From Paenibacillus polymyxa (GTDB taxonomy: Bacteria; Bacillota; Bacilli; Paenibacillales; Paenibacillaceae), in contig NZ_CP015423.1 in the NCBI RefSeq assembly GCF_001719045.1, forward strand, positions 5,382,001 to 5,446,000: a stretch of 64,000 bases of DNA, written 5' to 3'. The notes under the pieces are model-generated. The model did no database searches and was not told the DNA's origin. It saw only the letters and a list, made by a program, of their open reading frames with translations. A program made the position numbers and the translations under genes. Position 1 is the first letter of the stretch; each line of letters starts with the position of its first letter. Of the stretch, positions 44,944-54,193 are shown one piece after another.

Positions 44944-46965
44944 ATGAACCACTATCCTGCTATCTTTGAACCTCTAACCATACGACGCATGACCTTGAAA
45001 AATCGGATTGTTATGCCCCCGATGGGAACTAACTTTGCTGCCATGGACGGAAGCTTTGTTCAGGATCATATTGACTATTACGTGCAACGGGCCAAAGGTG
45101 GTACCGGCTTGATAACAGTAGAAAATGTTTGTCTGGATTTCCCAATGGGTACGAACGGAACAACCCAGCTGCGTATGGATAACGATCAGTTTATTCCCGG
45201 ACTATTTAGATTAACAGAAGCCCTGCACTCTTATGGAGCTTGTGTTTCTGTACAAATTAACCATGCGGGTGCTTCGGCTTATGCGGGACGACTGAACGGA
45301 GTTCAGCCTGTATCTTCTTCGAATATTCCTTCTAAAAAGGGCGGAGCCATTCCAAGACCTCTGCAAAAAGAAGAAATTTACGCCATTGTGCGCAAATACG
45401 GAGAAGCAGCGGGAAGAGCGCAACGAGCAGGATTTGACTGTGTTGAAATTCATGCGGGACACTCCTACTTGCTGAGTCAGTTTCTTTCGCCGATGTATAA
45501 TAAACGCACGGATGAATTTGGCGGAAGCGCAGAAAACCGTACCCGTTTTGCCAGATTAGTCATTGATGAAATTCGTTCAGTGGTGGGCCCATTTTTCCCT
45601 ATTTGCTTACGGTTTAGCGCGGAAGAGTTCACAGAAGGTGGGAACACACTGGAAGATACACTCGAGTTATTGGAGTATCTTAATGATGAGGTAGATATTC
45701 TGAACGTTTCTGCTGCTCTGAACGATTCCATCCAGTTCCAGATTGACGGGATGAACTTGCCGGATGGTTGGCGCTCATATATGGCCAAAGCGGTAAAAGA
45801 AAAATTCGGGAAGATCACGATGACCTCAGGTAATATTCGGAGCCCACAGGCTGCGCAGCATATTTTGGAGAGAGGTGACGCTGATCTTCTGGCAATGGGT
45901 AGAGGCTTGATTGCAGAACCGAACTGGGTGCTTAAAGTGCAAAACGGCTACGAACATTTGCTTAGAAAATGCATCTCTTGCAACATTGGTTGTGCGGATC
46001 ATCGTATCTCCAAAAGTAAACCGATTTGCTGTACGGTAAATCCGGATCTGTTCAAAGAAGCTGAATACCGGAAACAACGAGTTAAGAACAATGTTCAGGT
46101 TGTTGTTATTGGTGGTGGGACCGCTGGTATGGAAGCTGCATGTACGGCAGCCGAAGTAGGCTGTAAAGTAACCCTCTTTGAGGAAAAACCAGAGTTGGGC
46201 GGCTTGGCTCGTGATATTGCCCGCCTGCCAGACAAAACACGCATCAATGATTTCCCTGATTATCTGATTCAGCGTACCAAACAGTTAACCAATCTGAACA
46301 TTGTAACAGGGGCCCGAGCCGATTTGGCGATGATTAGTGCTCTGAATCCTGATATTATTGTCAATGCGACGGGGGCCACACCACTTCTTCCGCCCATTGC
46401 AGGTTTACATGAGCAACTGGGTAAACCAGGTACAAAAGTGTTCTCCATCTTTGATCTTTTGCACAACATGGAGAAATTCCAGGAATTTGAAGGTAAACGC
46501 ATTGCTGTAGTTGGCGGTGGAGCCGTGGGACTGGATGTCGTCGAATATTATGCAGAGCGTGGAGCACAAGAGGTTTCTATTATTGAGATGATGCCGTTAC
46601 TGGGTAAAGACCTGGATATGATTACTCGGATTTCCATGATGAAAATGGTAGAGGAGCGGGAAGTGAACGTCCATACGGAAACAGCTTTGACAGAAGTGTG
46701 TAGCGACCGCTTCAAAGTAAAGCATGGAGAACAGGAGTTTGAGATTCCTTTTGATCTTGGATTCGTATGCTTGGGTATGCGTTCACACAGTCCGCTGATG
46801 GACAGCTTGCTCGAATATGGTAAAGAACATCAAGTAGAAGTTATTAATATCGGGGATAGTAAACAAGCTCGTCGTATTATTGATGGCACACGTGAAGGTC
46901 GAAATATTCTGAAAACCATTCAACGGGTAGACGAATTTAAACATGAGTTTTCTTATTCTTACTGA
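44944..46965 (+). CDS. Enoate-reductase-like FMN/Fe-S/FAD oxidoreductase
   Basis: 673 residues with the fused layout of 2,4-dienoyl-CoA reductase/enoate reductase. Old Yellow Enzyme barrel at about 1-340 (FEPLTIRRMTLKNRIVMPPM, HAGHSYLLSQFLSP), a 4Fe-4S cluster binding site CISCNIGCADHRISKSKPICC near 350-370 (Cys-x2-Cys-x3-Cys-x11-Cys), then FAD/NAD(P) Rossmann domains starting VVVIGGGTAGMEAACTA near 390 and IAVVGGGAVGLDVVEYY near 520. It should reduce a carbon-carbon double bond in an unsaturated acid or acyl-CoA. ATG 44944 follows AAGGAGG; eleven codons are before it. Stands alone; substrate unknown. Confidence 0.92.
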   Translation: MNHYPAIFEPLTIRRMTLKNRIVMPPMGTNFAAMDGSFVQDHIDYYVQRAKGGTGLITVENVCLDFPMGTNGTTQLRMDNDQFIPGLFRLTEALHSYGACVSVQINHAGASAYAGRLNGVQPVSSSNIPSKKGGAIPRPLQKEEIYAIVRKYGEAAGRAQRAGFDCVEIHAGHSYLLSQFLSPMYNKRTDEFGGSAENRTRFARLVIDEIRSVVGPFFPICLRFSAEEFTEGGNTLEDTLELLEYLNDEVDILNVSAALNDSIQFQIDGMNLPDGWRSYMAKAVKEKFGKITMTSGNIRSPQAAQHILERGDADLLAMGRGLIAEPNWVLKVQNGYEHLLRKCISCNIGCADHRISKSKPICCTVNPDLFKEAEYRKQRVKNNVQVVVIGGGTAGMEAACTAAEVGCKVTLFEEKPELGGLARDIARLPDKTRINDFPDYLIQRTKQLTNLNIVTGARADLAMISALNPDIIVNATGATPLLPPIAGLHEQLGKPGTKVFSIFDLLHNMEKFQEFEGKRIAVVGGGAVGLDVVEYYAERGAQEVSIIEMMPLLGKDLDMITRISMMKMVEEREVNVHTETALTEVCSDRFKVKHGEQEFEIPFDLGFVCLGMRSHSPLMDSLLEYGKEHQVEVINIGDSKQARRIIDGTREGRNILKTIQRVDEFKHEFSYSY

Positions 46966-47016
46966 TTTGAAAATACAAGTGATGGGTGTTCACGATGGCA
47001 ACTCAGTGAATATTGA

Positions 47017-47051
47017 GGTTGAAGAGACGGCTTGTCTTTTCAGCCTTTTTT
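47017..47051 (+). terminator. Terminator after the flavoprotein gene
   Basis: GGTTGAAGAGAC pairs with GTCTTTTCAGCC with wobble pairs, then T6. Confidence 0.8.
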
Positions 47052-47156
47052 ATTTGAGTTTTTCCGGGAAGAGGATTGATTCCTCTGTCATTACGAAGGT
47101 AAACTATGGAAAGCATATATAGTAAGTAAGGCTATCTTAACGTGGGGGGGATGAGC

Positions 47157-48077
47157 GTGAATCAACTCTTTAGTGAAATACCGGGTGCCAGCAGGTGGAG
47201 CCACGTGGAAGAAATTCATAGAGGCTGGTCCAGTGACAAAAAATATTATATTCAAACCACTGACGGTAGGGACTTGCTGCTAAGAATGGCGGATATGGTT
47301 CATTATGATAAAAAAAAGCGCGAGTTTGAAGCTGTAACAAAGCTGAACCACGTGGAGAATCTGTTCATGTCCCGGCCGCTTGAATTTGGGATTTGTCATG
47401 ATGGTCAATCTGTATATTCCCTGTTCACCTGGATCGAAGGGAAAGATGCTGAAGAGATTATCCATACGTTGACCGCAGCACAACAGTATCAACTCGGGGT
47501 TCAAGCAGGAGATGCATTGAAAAAAATGCATGAGATTCATGCGGAGCAAGATCGAGTCCCATGGGCTGAACATTATAATGGAAAAATAAACAGATATATT
47601 ACAAACTATAAGTCATGCGGTATTCCCCTAAAGGGAGCAGATCAAGCCATAAGCTTTATTGAGCAAAATCGTCAGCTATTAGAAAATCGTCCCCAGACTT
47701 TTCAGCATGGGGATTATCATGTGGGCAATATGGTGGTTACCCCATCCGGTGAGCTGGGTATCATCGATTTTAATAGAATGGATTATGGTGATCCTTGGGA
47801 GGAATTCAATAGAATTACCTGGTGTGCAGTATTAAGTCCTTTATTCGCTTCGGGCCGTATCCACGGTTATTTTAATAACCATGTACCTGATTTATTTTTT
47901 AGATTAATGGCTCTGTATATTGCAAGCAATCAGCTTTCATCGGTTCACTGGGCCATTCCATTTGGCAAAAAAGAGGTGGACGATATGGTGCAACGAGCTG
48001 AAGAGGTTTTGGAAGCGTATGATTACTTTCAAACCTATATACCGAAATGGTATGTGCCCAGTTACCGAGACTTGTAA
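47157..48077 (+). CDS. Aminoglycoside phosphotransferase-like kinase
   Basis: APH/choline-kinase fold of about 306 residues. LLRMADMVHYDKKKREFEAV near residue 42 holds the ATP lysine region; the catalytic loop is TFQHGDYHVGNMVV near 182 (HGDxHxGN) and IIDFNRMDYGDPWEEF near 203 is the metal-binding DFG-like motif. Such proteins phosphorylate antibiotics, sugars or amino alcohols; nothing here tells which. GTG 47157 and ATG 47151 are both possible; GTG has the better distance to the GGGGGG site. Followed by a terminator. Confidence 0.88.
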   Translation: MNQLFSEIPGASRWSHVEEIHRGWSSDKKYYIQTTDGRDLLLRMADMVHYDKKKREFEAVTKLNHVENLFMSRPLEFGICHDGQSVYSLFTWIEGKDAEEIIHTLTAAQQYQLGVQAGDALKKMHEIHAEQDRVPWAEHYNGKINRYITNYKSCGIPLKGADQAISFIEQNRQLLENRPQTFQHGDYHVGNMVVTPSGELGIIDFNRMDYGDPWEEFNRITWCAVLSPLFASGRIHGYFNNHVPDLFFRLMALYIASNQLSSVHWAIPFGKKEVDDMVQRAEEVLEAYDYFQTYIPKWYVPSYRDL

Positions 48078-48083
48078 AAGCGA

Positions 48084-48119
48084 AGACCGCCCCTCCTGGG
48101 AGTGACGGTCTATTTTTTC
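48084..48119 (+). terminator. Terminator after the kinase gene
   Basis: AGACCG and CGGTCT arms followed by T6. Confidence 0.7.
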
Positions 48120-48121
48120 TA

Positions 48122-48319
48122 TTATTGTTTCTTAATCTTATACGTAAATTCCCAAACGGCTTGATGACCTGAGTAACGTCCACGGTTTTCAGTAACCGTC
48201 ACTCTTAGCTTAACGGTAGAACCTTTGGCAGAAACAGAGGAGACCTTTACATTCTTGGTGGCTTCGCCTTCAACAACAGGGATATTACTACCAATAGAAT
48301 AGCCGATGCTTTCGTCCAT
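48122..48319 (-). CDS. Small beta-rich hypothetical protein
   Basis: A 65-codon ORF in which the composition is protein-like: alternating hydrophobic strands (NVKVSSVSAKGSTVKLRVTV, then WEFTYKI). No signal peptide or membrane segment. The ribosome site is poor: AAGGAG lies 19 bases before the ATG, and an in-frame TAG separates them. It could instead be the 3' part of a longer gene that has decayed, or a real small protein. No family recognised. It converges with the kinase gene. Confidence 0.45.
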   Translation of the reverse strand: MDESIGYSIGSNIPVVEGEATKNVKVSSVSAKGSTVKLRVTVTENRGRYSGHQAVWEFTYKIKKQ

Positions 48320-48509
48320 ACTCTATTCATTCGCCTGTCTCCTTCAGTTGGATATATTGAGGGAAATCCCTCTATTCTAATTATCGTTTGCATCAAAAAA
48401 AATTGTTAATGGTTGGTAAAAAAAGAGTTTGACTTCTTATTGCATTACTTGTGATCTAATTTAACTATGACTTGAATTTATTTAGTAGAGAAAGGCAAGG
48501 GAAAATTTG

Positions 48510-48959
48510 ATGAAAAAAATATACAGTGAACAAGAAATCATAGATATGACTATTAAGCTGCTTGAACAAACTTCAATATATGAAGAACAGTATGAGCAAT
48601 ATGTAAGACGACCTTTCCGTACGGATTTTTATGATGATCTTAGTCCGTATGTGCAAGTAGGCAAGCGGGGTTATACGCTCCAGATGTATGAAAGAGGCAT
48701 ACAGATGCTAAACAAGCTTACGAAAGATGTAGAGGATGTGATTTATTGGATTATCGAAGATACGATTCACATCATTGCTCATCTAAATCTGCTTCGCAAA
48801 TATAAAGTGGATAACATAAATACTCATTTAAAATATACCAAGGAGATCATGAAGGAGCTGACAACTGTAATGAACAAAGCCTTTTATGAAATTGGAGGAA
48901 TCTATCAGGAATGGCATGAAGCAAATAGAAGAGGGGAGCTGGAGAACCCATTAAAGTAA
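48510..48959 (+). CDS. Helical hypothetical protein (149 residues)
   Basis: Entirely alpha-helical by composition, rich in Tyr, Glu and Ile, with repeated short aromatic motifs (YEEQYEQYVRRPFR, then YDDLSPYV). No signal peptide, no cysteine pattern, no known motif. Size and charge recall immunity proteins of contact toxins or phage structural chaperones, but I cannot assign a family. ATG 48510 has GGCAAGG upstream. The next gene is 130 bases away under its own Fur-controlled promoter. Confidence 0.65.
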   Translation: MKKIYSEQEIIDMTIKLLEQTSIYEEQYEQYVRRPFRTDFYDDLSPYVQVGKRGYTLQMYERGIQMLNKLTKDVEDVIYWIIEDTIHIIAHLNLLRKYKVDNINTHLKYTKEIMKELTTVMNKAFYEIGGIYQEWHEANRRGELENPLK

Positions 48960-48981
48960 AACATAAAACTTAAAGAAACAG

Positions 48982-49035
48982 TTGACAATCAGTGAGGTAA
49001 AATTTACAATTTGATATTAGTGATAATGATTATCA
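48982..49035 (+). promoter_or_regulatory. Fur-regulated promoter of the siderophore uptake operon
   Basis: TTGACA (48982-48987) and TACAAT (49005-49010) at 17-base spacing are followed by TGATAATGATTATCA (49021-49035), a perfect 7-1-7 Fur box just downstream of the expected start point. Iron-loaded Fur would block transcription of the three genes after it. Confidence 0.93.
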
Positions 49036-49092
49036 ATATCACTAATTTTAAGTATGTTTTGCACTTACTATATTTCAAAGGAGATTTACAAC

Positions 49093-50076
49093 ATGCATCG
49101 TATGATGAATAAGAAGTTTCACATGATTTTATGTGCACTATTCGTAGTGATTTTCGTTATTTCAGGTTGCGGGAATGCTGGCAGTTCCTCTGATTCATCT
49201 GCTAAACCCGCGTCGTCCGCGAAGGAAGAGGCAAGCAGTGATTCTGATACGCGTACAGTCTCTACGGTAAAAGGAGACGTGAAGGTGCCCGCTAATCCTC
49301 AACGGGTAGTCGTGAACTGGTATGTTGGCGATGTATTTACACTAGGGATTAAGCCGGCCGCAGTCATGGGGTGGAAACAAGAAACGATGCCTTTTTACGA
49401 TAAATTTAACGACATCCCCAATATTGAAAAGTGGGAAACTGAGGAAATTATGAAGTATGATCCTGATCTCATCATTACATATGATACAAAGGATTATGAT
49501 AAGTTGTCTAAAATTGCGCCTGTTCTTGTGATACCTGAGGATAAAATGACCTCTATAGAACGTTTGAAATTCCTTGGTCAGGCCACAGGACATGAAGCAG
49601 AAGCAGACAAAGTGATTTCACTGTTTGAAAGCAAGCTGAGTCAGGCCAAAGAAAAACTAAATTCCGACATATTCAAGGACAAAACGTTTAGCATTTTCGA
49701 GGATTGGGGCAGTGGCTCTTACGGAATATATTATGAAACAGGCTCACGTGGAGGAACGTTGCTTTACAATTATCTGGGACTTCACAAACCGGAAAAGCTC
49801 AACACATTGGTTAAAAATTCCGGAGAGCGTCGGGGTTCTTTATCCTACGAGGTAGCTGCTGAATACTTTGGAGATTATGTCCTTTGGTTTAAGCAGGAAG
49901 GCAAGGAATCTGAATATGCGAAGACAAAAATCTGGAGCAGTATTCCAGCCGTTAAAAACGGACATATCATCGAAATTCCAGCGAAATATGCAGGACTGTT
50001 CTATTATTCGGACGTTGCTAGTATGACGGGACAGCTAGATTATATGATTAGCAAATTGCTGGAACAGACTAAGTAA
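49093..50076 (+). CDS. Siderophore/iron ABC transporter substrate-binding lipoprotein
   Basis: A lipoprotein of 327 residues with VISGC and lipidated Cys26, then a Ser/Ala/Glu-rich linker and a type III periplasmic-binding domain of the FhuD/FepB class (VPANPQRVVVNWYVGDVFTLG near 70, IMKYDPDLIITYD near 120). It should bind ferric siderophores at the cell surface. Start at ATG 49093 after AAAGGAG, thirteen codons into the open frame. First gene of the operon under a Fur box. Confidence 0.93.
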   Translation: MHRMMNKKFHMILCALFVVIFVISGCGNAGSSSDSSAKPASSAKEEASSDSDTRTVSTVKGDVKVPANPQRVVVNWYVGDVFTLGIKPAAVMGWKQETMPFYDKFNDIPNIEKWETEEIMKYDPDLIITYDTKDYDKLSKIAPVLVIPEDKMTSIERLKFLGQATGHEAEADKVISLFESKLSQAKEKLNSDIFKDKTFSIFEDWGSGSYGIYYETGSRGGTLLYNYLGLHKPEKLNTLVKNSGERRGSLSYEVAAEYFGDYVLWFKQEGKESEYAKTKIWSSIPAVKNGHIIEIPAKYAGLFYYSDVASMTGQLDYMISKLLEQTK

Positions 50077-50109
50077 CGATGCATAATTGATCAACTAAGG
50101 GTGTAATCG

Positions 50110-51135
50110 ATGTCTACTCACAAAGAACCAAATAAAAAAGGAATATTTCATTTTGTAAGCTACATGATCGTGGGCGTGTTCCTGCTCCTGCTGGTTACCG
50201 CAGCATCTATTACCTTTGGTGCTGCGGAAATGAGCCTGAAGCTGGCATGGGGTGCTATATTTCAGTTTGATCCCAACATTACAGAACATCAGATTATTCA
50301 CACCTTGCGTTTTCCACGAACCGTGGCAGATATCATTGTAGGGTGCAGCTTGGCTGTGTGTGGGGCAATTATGCAGGGAACCACTCGTAATCCACTAGCG
50401 GATTCGGGACTCATTGGCATAAGTTCTGGCTCGACATTTGCTATTGCGTTATGTATGGCCTTTTTGCCTGGTCACACCTACGGAGAAACCATGCTGTATT
50501 CTTGTCTAGGTGCAGCAATCACTACAGGCATTACGTATTACATCGCATCTATAGGCAAGCGAGGAATGACGCCTCAGCGACTGGTGCTGGCAGGACTGTC
50601 CATCTCCATGCTTTTTGGTGCGTTTAGTACGTTTATCGCTATTAAGTATGAGATTGGCCAAGCCCTTGATTACTGGTCTGCTGGTGGTACAGCCAGTGCC
50701 AAGTGGGGTGAATTAGCTTTCATTGCGCCACTGTTTGTAGTGGGTTTGATCTGTGCCATCGTGCTTTCTCCCTCGATTACGATTTTGAGCTTCGGGGAGG
50801 ATGTGGCATCAGGCTTGGGTATTCGTGCAAACAGGATTAAGTTGTTTTCAACCTTAATTGTATTAATTCTAACGGGGTTATCGGTTATTGTGGTCGGCCC
50901 TGTTGGCTTCGTTGGTTTGATCGTGCCACACATTATGCGCCATCTGGTCGGAACGGATTATCGGTATATTATCCCGGCCTCAGCTTTGTATGGAGCAGTC
51001 TTTCTGTTGGCGGCGGATTTACTCGGACGTCTGATCAATCGTCCTCACGAAACACCCCTTGGCATTATTTTTGCCTTGGTGGGCGTACCCTATTTTCTCT
51101 ACCTTGTGCGCAAGCAGAGGAGGGAGTTTAGTTGA
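50110..51135 (+). CDS. FecCD-family iron-siderophore permease, first subunit
   Basis: A 341-residue permease of about ten membrane helices. The GCSLAVCGAIMQGTTRNPLADSGLIGISSGS segment contains the FecCD family core, and GPVGFVGLIVPHIMRHLVGTDYR near residue 285 is the coupling loop that contacts the ATPase. Starts at ATG 50110, after GGGTG. Its TGA overlaps the TTG start of the next permease gene, so the subunits are translationally coupled and form a heterodimeric channel. Confidence 0.94.
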   Translation: MSTHKEPNKKGIFHFVSYMIVGVFLLLLVTAASITFGAAEMSLKLAWGAIFQFDPNITEHQIIHTLRFPRTVADIIVGCSLAVCGAIMQGTTRNPLADSGLIGISSGSTFAIALCMAFLPGHTYGETMLYSCLGAAITTGITYYIASIGKRGMTPQRLVLAGLSISMLFGAFSTFIAIKYEIGQALDYWSAGGTASAKWGELAFIAPLFVVGLICAIVLSPSITILSFGEDVASGLGIRANRIKLFSTLIVLILTGLSVIVVGPVGFVGLIVPHIMRHLVGTDYRYIIPASALYGAVFLLAADLLGRLINRPHETPLGIIFALVGVPYFLYLVRKQRREFS

Positions 51136-52139
51136 AACTGTCCCGTAATACCAGGGGGATTAGCATTATTTTACTGTTAGTAGTGCTGACGCTGCTAGTG
51201 GCTGTACTTAGTATGAATGTTGGGAAAATGAACCTAACTCCACTCGAAGTTTTCAAGGTCATCATTGGCGAAGGAACGAGCAAACAGAACCTGATCGTGT
51301 TTGACTTTCGACTGCCACGTATTGTGCTTTCTATATTGGTAGGTATTGGCATGGGGATATCAGGCTGTATTATGCAAAGCTTGCTCAAAAACGACATGGC
51401 CAGTCCGGGAACACTCGGCATCAGCTCAGGCTCAGGGTTATTTGTACTTATGTATATTACGTTGTTCGCTAGTGAAGGATTGCTATCGCCTATTCTTCTT
51501 CCTGGGCTGGCTTTTGCAGGCGGCCTTACGGCAGCATTTTTGATTTTTATGTTTGCTTTCAGGCGGGGAAGAGACATCTCGCCTACAGGCTTAATTTTAA
51601 CTGGTGTCGCTATGGGCAGTGGCTACAGCGCATTATCTCTGATGTTGACACTCCGGCTAGACAAGCAACAGTATGACTTTGCTTTGAGATGGCAGGCTGG
51701 AGACCTGTGGGGGGACGACTGGAGCTATATTATGGTGCTGCTCCCGTGGGTGCTTATCATCTGTATTTACGTTTTTTACAGGTCTAACACACTCAATACG
51801 TTGAATTTGGGGAATCAGACAGCATCGGGCCTCGGCGTAGCAATTAAAAGGGAGTTTATCGGCTTGACGATTGCTGCCGTTGCGCTTGCTTCTGGTAGCG
51901 TGGCACTTGGCGGAAATTTCTTTTTTGTAGGCATGGTCAGCCCCCATCTAGCACGCAAGCTAGTAGGGCCCAATCATAAGCTATTGCTACCTACGACGGC
52001 ATTCGTTGGTGCACTCGTCATTTTGATTGCTGACACACTTACTCGAACGATTAGTTTTGGGGCAGATATTCCAACCGGAATTATTATCACCATACTGGTC
52101 ACCCCTTATTTCCTTTACTTACTGTCGAAAGCCAGTTAA
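51132..52139 (+). CDS. FecCD-family iron-siderophore permease, second subunit
   Basis: 335 residues, about ten helices. It carries the family core GMGISGCIMQSLLKNDMASPGTLGISSGSG near residue 75 and the ATPase-contact loop NFFFVGMVSPHLARKLVGPNHK near 265. Start is TTG 51132 with AGGAGGGAG just ahead, inside the previous gene. No ATPase gene follows; instead there is a terminator. The operon must use an ATPase encoded elsewhere, as in bacilli where YusV serves several permeases. Confidence 0.94.
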   Translation: MKLSRNTRGISIILLLVVLTLLVAVLSMNVGKMNLTPLEVFKVIIGEGTSKQNLIVFDFRLPRIVLSILVGIGMGISGCIMQSLLKNDMASPGTLGISSGSGLFVLMYITLFASEGLLSPILLPGLAFAGGLTAAFLIFMFAFRRGRDISPTGLILTGVAMGSGYSALSLMLTLRLDKQQYDFALRWQAGDLWGDDWSYIMVLLPWVLIICIYVFYRSNTLNTLNLGNQTASGLGVAIKREFIGLTIAAVALASGSVALGGNFFFVGMVSPHLARKLVGPNHKLLLPTTAFVGALVILIADTLTRTISFGADIPTGIIITILVTPYFLYLLSKAS

Positions 52140-52152
52140 ATGCAGATAAATG

Positions 52153-52206
52153 AAAAGACGCTAACCCATGTCCATAGAAAAAATGGCTAGGTTAGTATCT
52201 TTTTTT
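52153..52206 (+). terminator. Terminator of the iron uptake operon
   Basis: AAAAGACGCTAACC and GGTTAGTATCTTTT arms are followed by more T; loop of about 25 bases. Confidence 0.7.
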
Positions 52207-52303
52207 GTTACTACTTAGGTCTCCTTGTGGAAAAACAATTCTTTCTCACATTCTGTTAGGATTTCCGGCCTTCGTGTTGAAGGGTGGGGATTGTAAATAA
52301 AGC

Positions 52304-52879
52304 CTAATCCTTGGCATAATTCAAACCCAAGTGATAAGCTTGGTCCAGCAGCATTTCAAAATGACCGGAATTTGAACTCAGGGTTTCATATAAGAATTCA
52401 ACCTTGGAATTGGAAACCCCGCAATAATCTGCAATTCCCACATTCAGCAAATGAGTAATCATTTCATCATACTTACGCTTTTTCATCTGTTCCTTCGAAA
52501 CTCCGGCCAAGCCAATCCACAAGACATGCTGATGATGCAGGTAATTCGAACCGTACGCAAACCCATTGTTCCATACACGGTCAATATAACCCTTCAGCAT
52601 AGCTGGCAAACTCCACCACCAAAGAGGAAAAATAAATGCCAATGCATCATGCTCCTTCATCCGCCTCATTTCCATTTCTACTTCAGGGGAAAAGGACTGT
52701 TCCGCAACTGTCAAATCCGGTTCATCTACTCCTTTTAAAATAGGATCAAAACCAATCTCATGCAAATCCAATATCTCATAATCGTGGCCTGCATCGGCAA
52801 GACCCTGTACGAAACGATCAGCAACCTTAAAGGTCAAGGAATCTTTTCTCGGGTGTGAAACAACGGTTAATACTTTCAT
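52304..52879 (-). CDS. Flavodoxin-fold NAD(P)H:quinone oxidoreductase
   Basis: A 191-residue FMN/FAD quinone reductase of the KefF/MdaB type. VLTVVSHPRKDSLTFKVAD is the FMN-phosphate strand-loop, FIFPLWWWSLPAMLKGYIDRVWNNGFAY near residue 85 is the flavin-binding signature, and the C-terminus matches the family. It catalyses two-electron reduction of quinones and nitro compounds. It is divergent from an HxlR regulator, an arrangement known for quinone-sensing regulators (YodB, HypR). Confidence 0.9.
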   Translation of the reverse strand: MKVLTVVSHPRKDSLTFKVADRFVQGLADAGHDYEILDLHEIGFDPILKGVDEPDLTVAEQSFSPEVEMEMRRMKEHDALAFIFPLWWWSLPAMLKGYIDRVWNNGFAYGSNYLHHQHVLWIGLAGVSKEQMKKRKYDEMITHLLNVGIADYCGVSNSKVEFLYETLSSNSGHFEMLLDQAYHLGLNYAKD

Positions 52880-53112
52880 GCTTCTTCACTACCTTTCTCA
52901 ATAGTTTACTTCTAGGAATGCTCAATGCTTGATGCTATTATATACAGTAGGAAAATAATCTGGAAGTACGCACTTTCAAGTTCTATAGGATGATACAGGT
53001 GCCATAGGAACATGGAAGTGCCCTAGGTAGATTCCCTAGAAACTGATCTGAGTAATGAATTGAAGTGATGGTTGTTCTGAGCAAACGAAGCCTTCTAAAG
53101 GAGGATTAAGAA

Positions 53113-53484
53113 ATGACTGAACAGATAAAAAATAGGGTTCAAAAGAAGTATCAAGTTGGAGTGGAAGCGGCTTTAGAGGTGATGGGAGGGAAATGGAAGC
53201 CTTTGATTATCTACCATCTGATGACAGGACGGAAACGAACATCTGAGTTTCGTCGGTTAATACCCGGCATTACACAAAAAATGCTGACTACTCAGCTCAG
53301 AGGCCTAGAAAAGGATGAGATCGTTACACGAAAGGTTTATAATGAAGTCCCTCCTAAAGTGGAGTATGAGTTAACGGACTACGGCTGGGGATTAAAACCC
53401 GCGCTAGACCATTTATGCTACTGGGGAGAGGATCACTTGGATAAGATCCATGGAGACAAATTCAAGGTTTTGGAAGAATTCTAA
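53113..53484 (+). CDS. HxlR-family winged-helix regulator
   Basis: A 123-residue regulator: VEAALEVMGGKWKPLIIYHLM near residue 13 and RKRTSEFRRLIPGITQKMLTTQLRGLEKDEIV form the wing-helix of HxlR/DUF24, followed by VPPKVEYELTDYGWGLKPALD. There is a single cysteine, in DHLCYWGEDH near residue 100; the N-terminal cysteine that senses quinones in YodB/HypR is absent. ATG follows AAAGGAGG. The shared intergenic region with the quinone reductase contains the inverted repeat GGAAGTACGCACTTTC (52962-52977), a candidate operator. Confidence 0.92.
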   Translation: MTEQIKNRVQKKYQVGVEAALEVMGGKWKPLIIYHLMTGRKRTSEFRRLIPGITQKMLTTQLRGLEKDEIVTRKVYNEVPPKVEYELTDYGWGLKPALDHLCYWGEDHLDKIHGDKFKVLEEF

Positions 53485-53516
53485 GGCTGCTGTATAGAGT
53501 AACTTCAAGCTAATAT

Positions 53517-53561
53517 TAAGCCCTCACAAAGCATTCAGTCAGAATAGCTTGTGAGGGCTTA
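53517..53561. terminator. Long perfect inverted repeat between HxlR and VOC genes
   Basis: TAAGCCCTCACAA and TTGTGAGGGCTTA are 13-base perfect arms with a 19-base loop. It lies between convergent genes, so a terminator is likely, but no T run follows on either strand. Confidence 0.5.
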
Positions 53562-53585
53562 ACTGTCGTAGGTTAATATAACAGA

Positions 53586-54014
53586 CTAACTGTCGGTCAT
53601 TCCGTTATCATAGCTTAACTGCCATTCAATTCCGAACTTATCTTTAAGGCTACCGTAACATTTACTCCAAAATGTTTCTTGAAGTTCCATGCTTACGGTT
53701 CCTCCTTCTTTTAACTTATGAAAGTACGATCGAATTTTCTCTTCGTCCTTATTGACGATGGCGAGGCTGATGTTGTTTCCGGCTACGAAAAGCATACCAG
53801 GAAAAACGTCTGAGAACATGACATTACTACCATCAATTTGAAGCCGCGTATGCATGACCAAATTTTTGGCTTCTTCAGGGAGAGGATAATCGGGGTTGGG
53901 TGGTGCTTCACCAAACGTCATGATTTGTGGTTTCTCAGTCCCAAATGCCTCTGCGTAAAACTCCGCTGCTTCACGACAATTTCCATTAAAGTTAAGATAA
54001 ACATCAACAGACAT
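53586..54014 (-). CDS. VOC-family PhnB-like protein
   Basis: A 142-residue glyoxalase-fold protein of the PhnB/3-demethylubiquinone-methyltransferase-like group. SVDVYLNFNGNCREAAEFYAEAF is the characteristic first module, and LVMHTRLQIDGSNVMFSDVFPG near 65 plus SKCYGSLKDKFGIEWQL near the C-terminus complete it. Function of these proteins is generally unknown. ATG 54014 is eight bases after AAGGAG; eight codons precede it. Confidence 0.88.
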   Translation of the reverse strand: MSVDVYLNFNGNCREAAEFYAEAFGTEKPQIMTFGEAPPNPDYPLPEEAKNLVMHTRLQIDGSNVMFSDVFPGMLFVAGNNISLAIVNKDEEKIRSYFHKLKEGGTVSMELQETFWSKCYGSLKDKFGIEWQLSYDNGMTDS

Positions 54015-54193
54015 GTGTTTCACTCCTTCAAGAATCATTATTTACTTGCAAACAAACAAAAATACAACAAGATCCGTTTTGCGAAAGTATTTGCGGCTTA
54101 ACATGTTCAATTTTTAAAAGAAATGGGCATGATGATCAAAGTAATGGTATGATAGCTTAGTTAAATCTGAACGACTAGTAATGGAGTGATCAT

